Below are positions 12,001 to 20,512 of a stretch of 64,000 bases of DNA, one piece after another. The stretch is taken from NCBI GenBank assembly GCA_019054805.1, contig JAHQIY010000001.1, positions 7,454,501 through 7,518,500 of the forward strand, given 5' to 3'. The translations under genes and the position numbers were made by a program. The stretch comes from Brachionus manjavacas (taxonomy: Eukaryota > Rotifera > Eurotatoria > Ploima > Brachionidae). How positions within the stretch are numbered: position 1 is the first letter of the stretch; each line of letters starts with the position of its first letter. The notes beneath the pieces are model-generated. The model did not search any database and was not told where the DNA came from. It was given only the letters and a program-made list of their open reading frames with translations.

Positions 12001-15000
12001 CAAGTACTATTCAAGTAACTTTCATTTTTTTTAGCTTCTTTACTTTATTTTGATTTTTGATTTTGATTTTTTTTAACTTATTCTGAAGTAGCCCTTGCTC
12101 GGTACAGAAAACAAATAAATAAATGTTATTTTGATTGTTTTATTTTATTTTTATGTCACAATGAACATATTTATTTTGTGCATTTTATAGTAGCTTTTTT
12201 AAACAATTTGAAATTTTACAAAAAGTAGTTGGAAAAAGTTATAGCCGGAAAGACTCAATTAAAAAGGTCCAAGGCATGGTGAGGTGTGAAAACCAAGGAT
12301 TGATTGATTCAATTAACTTTGTTTTTCTGTGTTTAAAAATTGGAAATTTTCAAGAAAACCTAAAAGTATCATCAAACTTATTTAAATATTAAATATTAAA
12401 TTAATTATTAATTTTTTTTATTTATATAATCTTGTTTTCTATTGTAAATATTTTTAATCTTAATCTTTTTTTTACATTTAATGCCTATGAGGCGCTCTTT
12501 TGAATAAATAAATTAATTAATTTTGAACTTTCAGGTGATGTTGATTCTTTGTCATTATGAGCATTTTATCTTAAACACTGCTATTTTGATAATTTACCGA
12601 ATTAATGTAGATGAGAAACAAATTAATTCCATATTTTAATCAAATATTTTTTGATGGTGTGCATTTTAAAGAAAACAAGGTTTTACCTGTTGCTCCGCTG
12701 CCAGAATAATAAAAATAAAAGAAATTACTATTGATTATTTAATTGATTGATTTGTTTTATTTATTATTTTGAAAAATTCTTATTAAAAATTGATTTTAAA
12801 GAATTTTTTAATAAGTGTTGATTAAATGATTTAATGAATATTTCTGTACAGTATGTCACAAAAAGTTAGAATCAAACTTTTTTTTCTATTTGATTGTTTT
12901 TTTGTTCATTATTTCGTTAACTCGGCTATTTCTCTTTCAGTCTTTGTCTGATTTTTCAAAAAAACATGCAATTTGCCATCTTTGTTGATCAGTTATTTTA
13001 TTTTTACCCATTTTTTTTCTATTTTGTCAGATTTTTGGGTAGTCTTACTTTAAAAAAGCTATCATTTGAAAAAAATTCATAGTTAACGATTTTTTTAAAT
13101 GCAAAAAAACAATATTTTTATTTTTTTCAACTTGATTCTAACTTTTTGTGACATACTGTTCAAACAACATTTCTTTAAGAAAAACTTGAATGAATGAATT
13201 TCAATGAATTTAAATATTTTTTTCTTTTCTTAATTTTTTAATTAAAATTTTTTTTTAAGTTTTAAAAATTAATAAATATTATATATATGTGATCTAAAAA
13301 AATGGATTAGGACAATTATAAAAGCACTATATTCAAATATTTAAGTTAGTTATCGTAAGTATATGCATGAAAATTTTACTTTTTTTCACACATTTGGGTT
13401 TTAAATATTAAGATTACACAGTTTTTGCAGAGCCTACAATTTGTTTGCTCAAATTTGTACAATGCTTACAGAACCAATTTTGCACAATTAGAATAGAAAA
13501 AAATTATAACGTTTTTACTTTTTGTACTGTAATTCTTGTACTAAAATTTCATTTAGCCCTATCGTACGAGCTTTTAAGAAAAAAATAAAAAAATATACTT
13601 CGGTCTTTAGCCCTTAGGTGTCCTTAAGAAAACAAAAAACATTTTACTTGTAATTACAGAACAAATCGAATGAATCGTGTTGGTCTTGGTCTGTCACTTT
13701 AACTAAGCTAAGCAAAAAACTTGAGACAAAATTGAACGCTTCAAGCTTGTAGAATGTCAAATCTTGAATACTGGAATTGTTGCTGTTTAACTTGAGACAA
13801 TGAAGACACGCGTCTATGGTCGACTCAACATCCAAATCTATCAATTGATTATTGTATCCAGTGAATTCAATTTGAATGCGATAACCAGGCGACTCGTTTT
13901 TTTCATAAGTCAACTGCTGAGCTTGAACAATCATTTTTCGATTGCTGCCGCCAAGTTTGCCTAGAACGCGATAGGCCGCCAAAGCGATCGTTTCATTTGA
14001 ACTTCTTAATTGTTTCCACAGGCCATGTATTAAATCTTGTCTCACAGGCTGTATGTGCTCGTAGAGAAAGTCTGGCTGCAAGTTGTCCACACACAACTCT
14101 AGTGTTCGCAGACCCTGACTAACAAGAGTGGTTGATCCGTTGAGCGCCGATACCAGTGGATCCATTAGCATTGGCAAGTAAGGCAATAGCGAGCTCAATC
14201 GGACAGGAACTGTTAGACACAATTCGACAAATAAATCTTTCAAATGTTGCTTGTGCACACCTGTCTGCAATTCGTTTAGGCTTTGAAGTAAAATCGGGAG
14301 AAGTGGCAGGAATTCTTGATACAACAAGTCGTGATTTCCACCTCCGATTGATCGAAACAGGGCTCTAAGAAGCAAAAAATAATTGTGCGGCTCTTTGGAC
14401 TTGAGTGCATGGTCTAGCGATTTGGTCACAATCGAATGCAAATGCGGCTTGAGCATTTTTTCATTTTCGGTCGGAAATACTGACACAGACCCGAACACCA
14501 GTTTGAAAAGTTTTAGATACAAGTTCGATTGTTCTGTGTTCGAGTCGCCCATTAGATCAAGTTTGTCGAGTAGATTTTCGATTAGAATTGTGGAGAATGT
14601 ACACGACGTTGCCAATGTGGCCAAAAAGTATGACGCCAAAATTGACAAATTCGAATATTTGAAGGTCAGATTAATCAGTAGGTCCATGTTTTGTTCGAAT
14701 ATGAGCTTTTGATTGCTGTGATTCAAATGGGTGAAAATGAGACCAAGTGTCTCGATTATTTCCTTTTCTTCTTTTTGTGTGTTTGATTTGTTCTGGGTGT
14801 AGATTAGAAGTGTCTGCAGAGAGTATTTGAGTAGTTTCGAGTAGATTTTTATTTCTGTGGGCTGCAGATTTTTTTGAAGCAAATTATCTATTTGAATGGG
14901 ACTTTTGGTCTCAAGCAACACTAAAGTCAATGACCTACTAGTCATTACTATAATACGTAATGTCGAGCGTATGTCCAACTCGGACATTTGTCCCACTTTT

Positions 15001-16638
15001 GGTTTGGTTTTGTCGTCCTGCGATTGATTTTGAGCAAATTGACAAATTGATTTTAGGTCGCTCGATTTCTTGTCTGAAGTGGTGCTATTCGAAGTTGGTG
15101 AAGTTGGCACGCAAATTTGTTCCAACAATGCTGGCAATTGAAATTTGGCAATTGACTTGAGCTTGAGAACAAAAACTTGAAGCATTTTTTGTATTAAATC
15201 TCGTGCCTTTAATTTTTTTTTGTTAATTTAAAAAACTAAAACAAAATGTGAAAAAAAAAGTACATTTTCTTTGGTTCGTATTGTTTCAGTCAAGCTAATT
15301 AGGACTCTGTAGCACATTTGCTGTAAATTTGAATTGAGCAAAGGATCATGAATGCCTTTTAGAAAATATTGAATGGCCTTGCACAAGTCCTGGCTTGACA
15401 GTTCTTTTCGAATGTGATGAACCAAGTCGGTTAGTACCGAACAAGCACTTGATCTAAGTGATTCGGACGCTGCGTAACCATTCGAGCAGAACAAATTTTC
15501 GTCAAATAATTCGCTTAGATGAGGCAGAAATTCTAAAAAAATTTAAACAAATGAGCAAAAACTAAACTTTTCTTTTTCAATTAAAATTCATACTCATCTT
15601 GTTTTCGCTTATGATGTGTCGCGAAATTGCGAGCAAGTCTTTTCTTACGCTGACCAATTCGGCAGGACATGTTTTGAAAAGATCGAGTATGCCTTTGACG
15701 AACAGATCGGCATTGTTTTTCAAGTAGTCTTGGTGATTTTTGAAATAAGCAATAAAAGACAGGGCACGCACTTGAGCAGTCACAAAATCAGCTATGACTT
15801 CTTTCAATTCGGGATTATTGCGCTGCTCTTCTGTCGGCTTTAGCACGATCACATTCGAAATCAAGACTAGAAGGTCACTTATGTCCTGCGATAAGTACTG
15901 TTTGTGATTCTGATACATTGTAACAGTGTTCAAGGGAAGTTCGGCCAGCACTTTGAGACTTTTTGTGCCTCTGGGTATAAGGTGATACGATTGATTTTCT
16001 TTTTGGTTTGCTTTTTCGGTCTGAATTTGAAAAGAGCTGAACGATTCGTTCAATATTTGTGTTACATTTAGTTCGTTTAGATCGTTGACTTTGATCAATG
16101 GTTTGTATTGAAATACTAGGTTGACATTTTGGGCAAGATCCTGATACATACCCTTGACAAATTTAAAATATTGCTGAACTTCGCTCACAGGCACACCATT
16201 TTTAAGATTTTTGTAAAATTCAATAATTATTTTTAGACACAAAATGACATTCTCTTCGTTTTCTTTCTCAAGCAGTTGATCAATGACCGAAAGCACTTGT
16301 CTTATTAGAACAAGACGCTTATCGAATTGTGTTAGGCTAAGAAACGGGTGAGTTCGTTGAAGAATTTCTAAAGTTTTTTTTCTCAATTGATGTACTGATG
16401 ATTCGAGCAAAAATTGCGGTTCGGTTTCAGTCAATAGTCGAACAATTTTTTGCATGGCATCCTCAATCAATTGACTATAAGTTGGCAATGTTTGCATCAA
16501 TTCCAAATTCAGACTTAAATCTTGAACTGACTTGAGTTTCTGGTCCTCTGATATATTTGGATCGACCAAATGATCGATCCATACTTGAAACGTCTGGTGA
16601 CTATACTCTACTGTATTTTGTAATGACTGTCCTTCCAT
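1..16638 (-). CDS. TRRAP: TRRAP/Tra1, N-terminal half (3' end beyond the window)
   Basis: TRRAP is the giant pseudokinase-family scaffold that brings activators to SAGA and NuA4/TIP60 acetyltransferase complexes in the nucleus. Exons in reading order: 16638-15594, 15532-15264, 15206-13648, 10421-9740, 6599-6429, 6340-5085 and 1334-1 (open at the window edge). Phases agree at every junction and give about 2,105 residues, roughly residues 1-2060 of the human protein of about 3,800. The start is ATG at 16638 because it aligns with the family N-terminus. Strongly conserved blocks include LYLKLFKLVFGSVS, ALFRSIGGG, HDLLYQEFLPLLP, KDLFVELCLTVPVRLSSLLP, DPLVSALNGS, RTLELCVDNLQPDFLY, MPLQW, NDKF, NWKEP-like, KLRRLMTFAWP and KFAIHK. 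All visible sequence is HEAT-repeat solenoid; the FAT and pseudokinase domains would lie further left. Two small exons and three huge introns differ from the compact genes nearby. Confidence 0.96.
2215..2350 (+). repeat. Dispersed repeat D, copy 1
   Basis: It contains CCCCCAAAGTCAAACTC, then AAAACCTGAGAACAAGAA and GGTGAACCATAGTTTACCTAA. The same blocks recur in reverse orientation at 47925-48030 and, partly, at 48525-48900. The family is not recognised. It is most likely a transposon, because copies lie in unrelated introns and intergenic DNA. Confidence 0.65.
2425..2458. repeat. Short hairpin with loop
   Basis: The sequence TTTGGCTTCTGAA is followed by its near-perfect reverse complement after a few AT bases. 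It sits directly after a tandem duplication of an ATGAGTGTAGCAGGAT-like unit. It could be a relic of a small inverted-repeat element. No function is visible. Confidence 0.5.
3420..3960 (-). pseudogene. Decayed LINE reverse-transcriptase fragment
   Basis: On the minus strand, 3850-3805 reads GGVLS and then, after a frame break, NIFIDDLIEDC, the block found in LINE reverse transcriptases just before the YADD catalytic box. Further along, about 3650-3425, an open stretch begins SIKYLGVNF and continues with an FGLSYFMNN-like block, typical of the region after the palm in jockey/CR1-type non-LTR elements. The YADD segment itself is deleted and several stops interrupt the frame. The fragment is dead and lies inside a TRRAP intron, in the same orientation as the gene. 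Confidence 0.75.
4069..4320 (+). pseudogene. Decayed ORF of unknown origin
   Basis: One frame from the ATG at 4069 runs to a final stop near 4318 and looks coding (acidic, varied composition), but it is cut by three in-frame stops: TAG near 4093, TAA near 4120 and TAA near 4174. No domain is recognised. It is embedded in a TRRAP intron on the opposite strand, next to LINE debris, so it is probably a transposon ORF remnant. The stops are TAA or TAG only, which single C-to-T changes of glutamine codons would produce. Confidence 0.4.
4399..4458 (-). repeat. Retroposon 3' tail, family A, copy 1
   Basis: Read on the minus strand this is TTATTCTGAAGGAGCTCTTG, CTCGGTACAGAAAACAAATAAATAAA. The same block occurs on the plus strand at 12069-12124. 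The run of AAAT repeats at one end resembles the microsatellite tails of CR1/RTE-type LINEs or SINEs that borrow their ends. Confidence 0.6.
6821..7424. mobile_element. Nested TTAA-type (piggyBac-like) non-autonomous element
   Basis: The left end CACTAGAAGCACC starts right after TTAA (6817-6820). The right end GGTGCTTCTAGTG stops at 7424 and is followed by TCAA, a likely decayed TTAA. A second, inner pair of the same ends sits at about 6997 and 7401. Each end is followed by a palindrome of the form CGAGTCAAAATGACTC. No transposase is encoded. TTAA targets are the hallmark of piggyBac; assignment to that superfamily is inference from the target and termini only. Confidence 0.65.
7632..7987. 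mobile_element. hAT-type MITE with perfect 8-bp target duplication
   Basis: The element begins CAGAGTTGGTCAAAAGT and ends with the inverted ACTTTTGACCAACTCTG. It is flanked on both sides by the identical octamer CTTCCATA (7624-7631 and 7988-7995). Eight-base duplications and CAGAG termini are typical of hAT transposons. The subterminal parts are full of AAGTC/GACTT words in inverted orientation, and there is no coding capacity. It is 356 bases long and lies within a TRRAP intron. Confidence 0.85.
8310..8362. mobile_element. hAT-type MITE right-end fragment
   Basis: AGTCCGGACTTGGACTTG is followed by CAACTCTG near 8362, matching the right terminus and AAGTC-rich subterminus of the intact element at 7632-7987. 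I could not find a matching left end. Confidence 0.45.
8695..9115. repeat. TACGTAA-rich AT repeat
   Basis: The stretch has repeated ACGTAA, TACGT and TTACGTAAATT words at both ends. Similar stretches occur near 18175-18610, 38085-38560 and 45680-45850. This suggests a dispersed AT-rich element of about 400 bases. Exact termini were not determined. Confidence 0.4.
10508..10803. mobile_element. MITE-like element with about 50-bp imperfect inverted ends
   Basis: The left arm (about 10513-10566) reads TCTGATATAATGGGCG, TACGCCTATAAATACCCTTG. The reverse complement of the right arm (about 10747-10800) reads GATATGATAGGCGG, TACGCCTAAAAACACCCTAG. A smaller hairpin (TACCAAA/TTTGGTA with TGAAAG/CTTTCA) sits inside at about 10610-10652. 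There is no coding capacity and the superfamily is not assigned. Confidence 0.6.
10924..10990. mobile_element. hAT-like terminus fragment
   Basis: CAGACTTGTAACTTACAAGTCTTAAGTC resembles in parts (CAGACTTG, AAGTC words) the ends of the elements at 7632-7987 and 17111-17835. No partner end was identified. Confidence 0.35.
12069..12124 (+). repeat. Retroposon 3' tail, family A, copy 2
   Basis: AACTTATTCTGAAG, CCCTTGCTCGGTACAGAAAA and CAAATAAATAAATG match the minus-strand copy at 4399-4458. The AAAT-repeat tail supports insertion by target-primed reverse transcription. Confidence 0.6.
12478..12520 (+). repeat. Retroposon 3' tail, family B, copy 1
   Basis: GCCTATGAGGCGCTC is followed by TTTTGAATAAATAAATT. 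The small GCC..GGC stem and AAAT-type tail recur at 35221-35270 and 61019-61065. Confidence 0.5.
12849..13158. mobile_element. mariner-type MITE with perfect 27-bp ends
   Basis: The left end CAGTATGTCACAAAAAGTTA continues to a 27-base terminal repeat, and its exact reverse complement closes the element at 13158. A TA precedes the left end (12847-12848); the right flank is TT, probably a mutated TA. At 310 bases with no ORF, it fits a Tc1/mariner-type MITE. Perfect ends suggest recent movement. Confidence 0.8.
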
Positions 16639-17110
16639 TTTATTTTTATTTAAAAAAAGTTTTGAAAATAAAGTAAAAATTTTGAGTATTTAAAAAGAAT
16701 AATTTTAATTACATGCATTTGATAGAATTAGGAGAACTTTCTAATCTAAATTAACAATCATTCAGCTAAATTCAGTTAATTTAAAGCTTGTAAATGAAGT
16801 TTATTTTAGTTCGATAAATTTTGAGCTAATATTGTACAAAATATTGCATAATTTTTTATTTTTTAAGTAAAATTGAACCAGTTGATAAATGCTAAAGACT
16901 CCATGAGCTTTAAAAAATATAACATAAACAACAAAAAGGAACAAAATTTTTTTAAACAAACTTTTGATACTTTCATTCGAAAAAATAAAACAATGAAAAA
17001 CATTATTATTATTTTTCATTTTTATTTTGTTTAATTGTACCGGGCTAAGCGTCCCCAGACTACTTTATCAAAAAATAATTTGAATAGCTCAGTCTAGAGT
17101 AGCATTTTTC

Positions 17111-17835
17111 CAGAGTTGTTTTTAAGTCACAAGTCTTAAGTCAAGTCAAGTCAATGACTTAAAATTTTTTTTTTTTTTCTTAAGTCAAGTCAATGACTTA
17201 AAAATTTTTAAGTTTAAAAAATCGTTAAAAAAAAGCGGCAAGTCAAAGTTACGGTCAACATTGTGGCGGGCGGTCATTTAGCCGTTCAGCTTGGCGGCCA
17301 GAATTTGGGACTGCGGCGCTGAAAAAAAGATGCCAAAATATCATAAAAAATTAAAAAGTTAAGAAAATTAAATATGTTTATTAATTAAAAAAAAATCATA
17401 ATTTTATTAAAAAAAAAAAACCAACGGCCAACAATCATCCACTACCAATAATACTCAATTTTAATGAAATAAATAATTAAAAGTATTTCTAATCTTACTT
17501 ATGACTTGACTTAAAAAAAAAAAAAAAAATTTTAAGTCATGACTTTGACTTAAAAAAAAAAAAAAAATTTTAAGTCATGACTTTGACTTAAAAAAAAAAA
17601 AATTTAAGTTAAGTCATGACTTTGACTTAAAAAAAGAAAAAAAAAATTTAAGTCATGACTTTGACTTAAAAAAATAAAAAAAAAATTTTAAGTCATGACT
17701 TTGACTTAAAAAAAAAAAAAATTTAAGTCAAGTCATGACTTTGACTTAAAAAAAAAAAAAAATTTAAGTCAAGTCATAACTTTGACTTAAATTTTTGTGA
17801 CTTAGACTTAAAACTGTGACTTAAAAACAAGTCTG
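17111..17835. mobile_element. hAT-type non-autonomous element with internal minisatellite
   Basis: The ends are CAGAGTTGTTTTTAAGTCAC and its near-exact inverse (rc: CAGACTTGTTTTTAAGTCAC). Both are flanked by the identical octamer CATTTTTC (17103-17110 and 17836-17843). Termini and 8-bp duplication indicate hAT. The interior holds a tandem array (17500-17790) and a relatively GC-rich segment near 17260-17320. No transposase is encoded. Confidence 0.85.
17500..17790. repeat. Tandem minisatellite, about 7 units
   Basis: The unit of about 37 to 45 bases is AAGTCATGACTTTGACTTAA followed by a run of 9 to 16 A and a few T. AAGTCATGACTT is itself a perfect palindrome, so each unit can form a cruciform. 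Units vary mainly in A-run length. The array lies wholly within the hAT-type element. Confidence 0.85.
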
Positions 17836-18630
17836 CATTTTTCTTTCATTGATAAGATTTTAAAAGGAATTTTTATTGTCACGAATCTTCTGCAAAAATT
17901 TGATAAAATTTAAAAAGTTCATGGCTAAAAAGAGTAGCTTTTAAACTATTAGCAAAAAACAAAAAAATAATAATCTAATTGCTTTAATAAGAGTTGTTTA
18001 AAAGAGCCGAAATAAATTTCAAGTAATTAAAAAAAAGTCCAAGTCTTGACTTTCTAATTAAATCAAAATTTCTTTATCTTTTTTATATCTTATATATTCT
18101 TTTATATCACTATCCTGCTGATTTTAGTTTCAAATACATTTATATACGCAGTTCTTTTATAAAAGATATAGAATGGGCTAAAATACGTAATTTTACATTA
18201 AAACACGTTACTTTTAGTAAAATTTTTCTAGAATGCTTACGGTCAATAATAAAAATATAAAATAAAATTAATTAATAATAAAAAATTGAGTAATATATAA
18301 AATTTTTCGCTTAAAAGATTTTTAATTTTAAGTCCTTTAGAGAATTTTTAAATTTTTTTTTATTATTTTTAATTATTCGTTGATTTATATTTTCATTACC
18401 AAATTTTACCAAAATTTGTGTAATTTTACGTTAAGTAAGAAACGGGAAGGAATGTTGATTTTTTTTTTTAATTTTTTGTTTTGAATTAAAAATATATTTT
18501 GGAAAAGAAACCAATTTTAAACATATTCTTACCGACTAATATTCACGTTAGATTACGTAGGCTTACTAAAAATAATGTAAAATTGCCTAATTTAGTCGAT
18601 TCTGCACCTTTTATAAAAGCACTTTTATAA

Positions 18631-18684
18631 AATCAAGGAAAACTCTAATCTTCTAAACCAAGAAGATTAGAGTTTTCCTTGATT
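18631..18684. repeat. Perfect 24-bp hairpin with 6-nt loop
   Basis: The left arm 18631-18654 (starting AATCAAGGAAAACTC) pairs exactly with 18661-18684, with the loop AAACCA between. No mismatch was seen. It might be a folded small-RNA precursor, a tiny foldback element or a template-switch product; nothing in the sequence decides between them. Confidence 0.7.
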
Positions 18685-20512
18685 GATATTCTTGATCCGA
18701 GCCAAAGACTTTTATTTTTTTTTTTTAAGTCCGACTTTTTTTAATATTTTTAAAATTAAACTGAGTCAAATTAATAGCATCGGAAATCCATCAGTCCGAA
18801 TTTAGGACAAATGACATTTCTTCCGTTCTTGATAGTTATTGTTGCATCAGAATGATATTTTTGCATTCCCAGGTTTAAAAATTTTTAAAAAGAATTCGAA
18901 TTTTATTTTATTTTTTTAGGGATTAAAAGGTTATGAGACTTAAGGTAGTAGATCAAAGATATGAAACATGTCTTTTGCAATGAGACTAGAGATAGCAGGA
19001 TTTGCTTCACTTGAAACTCGAAAAGAGGGAAAATTTCATTGAGTACTTAATGATTGACAATGGTTTGAGTCAGGTAGATTGACACAAACCGAATAAATTA
19101 AGGAACTCATTGCTGACTGAAGGTCCATCAAGTAGTATTCAAGGACATAGACACAGATTGGTCAAGTAATTTACAAAAATAAGTCAAAGAAAGAATTTTT
19201 ATTAAAGTTGTGGAAAATTACCGACTGTCTTCGAGCCTAATATCAATGAAATAAAAAGACAGCTTAAAAAGAAGCTAGAAGACTTTTTTATGACATAAAA
19301 CTAATAAAAAAAATTATTAAAAACTCGTTTTACCTAACATAGTGAGACCTTCGTGTCTTGCTATATAAGTTAAACCCTGTTGTAGCTTATTGTTATTATT
19401 AATATATATTTTAAAAATATTTAATACAAATTTTAATTAGTTAAATTATTTTTTTTTGTTTTTTAGACCAATGCAGAGTAAAAAAAGGGTAATGTGTTAT
19501 TGGAGAAGAGTGAATGTTTATTTTGAAGACGCACTGGAGCAAAAGAACATGTTTTCATGTTTTCAAGATGAAATTTTTGATCTTTATCATTTTTTTGACT
19601 TCGATAATCGATACTCGATGTACAAAAAGACTTGAATCTTTTTAATAAATTAAAATTTAATCCAAAATATCAATTTTTGTTTGATTTTTTATCTTTTGTC
19701 TTTGTAAATCCACTTTGAACTAAATTTTAAAATCTCAAAATTTAATATGATAATTATAAAAAAAATCTTGGGGCAATATTCTCAAACAAATGAAGTCAAA
19801 TGACAAATAATGAATATTTTGGTCAAATTTTTTAAATGAACAATTTGACACAGTAATTCTAGTGAAAATAATTAAAATATTTGAAGAATTAAAATAATCA
19901 AATACACTAAAATTTAAGTTGAATAGACAATTAGGATAGCAAGTAAGTTTAGAAAATGAAGAGATAAGATTACATGGTTAAAAGAAAGCTTTGAAAAACG
20001 TCTCTTATCTTTCACGCTTGATTGCGATCTATTTGTCCAGATCACAAATGACCAAACTTAATTTTTGTTCTTTTGTTAAACATATCTATTTGAACAAAAA
20101 TTTGCTGGCTATTTGTTAAATTAACTATTAATATATTGGTAAGATATGGTACAAAGCTAAATGACGCGAAAATAAAAATGTAATTAAATTTTTTTTTCTT
20201 GTCTAGCAACCAAAAATCAAAAAGGTGAAACACTAGGACTCTATAGAAAAATAAAAAGAGTTTTTCTTATTGTACAATTTTGAGAAAGCTAAGCGAAAAT
20301 GAACTATCATTTTGTATTTTTGGTAAATTAAGTATCCCATCGGCGGGAAGTTGTTGAATTTAGTTTTCAATTTTCTTTTTCGACAAATTTTCATGTCCTA
20401 TATTAAAATTTTTTTTTTATTTTAGACAAACAAAATGGAAATTCTCCCAAATTTCTAGGTTTTTGTAATAATTTCTTATTTATAGTATTTAAGCTTGCGT
20501 ATTTTCCAAAAC

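Larger units (their letters stand above)
11345..13558. repeat. Long inverted repeat, arms of about 110 bp, 2.0 kb apart
   Basis: The left arm, 11345-11455, contains GAAATTTTAGTACAAAAATT, ACAGTACAAAAAGTAAAG and ATTGTACAAA. The right arm, 13435-13558, is its imperfect reverse complement (TTTGTACAAT, CTTTTTGTACTGTAATTC, TTGTACTAAAATTTC). The enclosed DNA holds a MITE and two retroposon tails but no intact gene. It may be a decayed DNA transposon or two copies of one element in opposite orientation. Confidence 0.6.
10422..13647 (-). other. TRRAP intron of 3.2 kb with long inverted repeat
   Basis: The donor is GTAAAA after TAC AA and the acceptor is GTTTAAG before T CCC. The joined codon AAT makes the protein contiguous with human TRRAP. 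Contents: an inverted-repeat element (10508-10803), a hAT-like left end (10924-10990), long inverted arms at 11345-11455 and 13435-13558, two retroposon tails (12069-12124 and 12478-12520) and a mariner-type MITE (12849-13158). Confidence 0.85.
16639..20512. other. Gene-free, repeat-rich intergenic region
   Basis: It separates the divergently transcribed TRRAP and kinase genes, so promoters of both should lie here; no clear core promoter was recognised. It contains the hAT-type element with minisatellite (17111-17835), a TACGTAA-rich stretch (18175-18610) and a perfect 24-bp hairpin (18631-18684). Open frames in it are short, AT-driven and unlike any family I know. Confidence 0.7.

Noticed and set aside
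16801-17019. 72-codon minus-strand frame upstream of TRRAP
   Set aside because: AT-driven composition, no domain, no conserved start context.
17500-17790. Tandem array considered as a CRISPR array
   Set aside because: Units are contiguous without unique spacers, the genome is animal, and the array lies in a hAT-type element.
20495-20512. Longer kinase start using TTG at 20495
   Set aside because: TTG is an unlikely start in animals, and an ATG lies six codons downstream.
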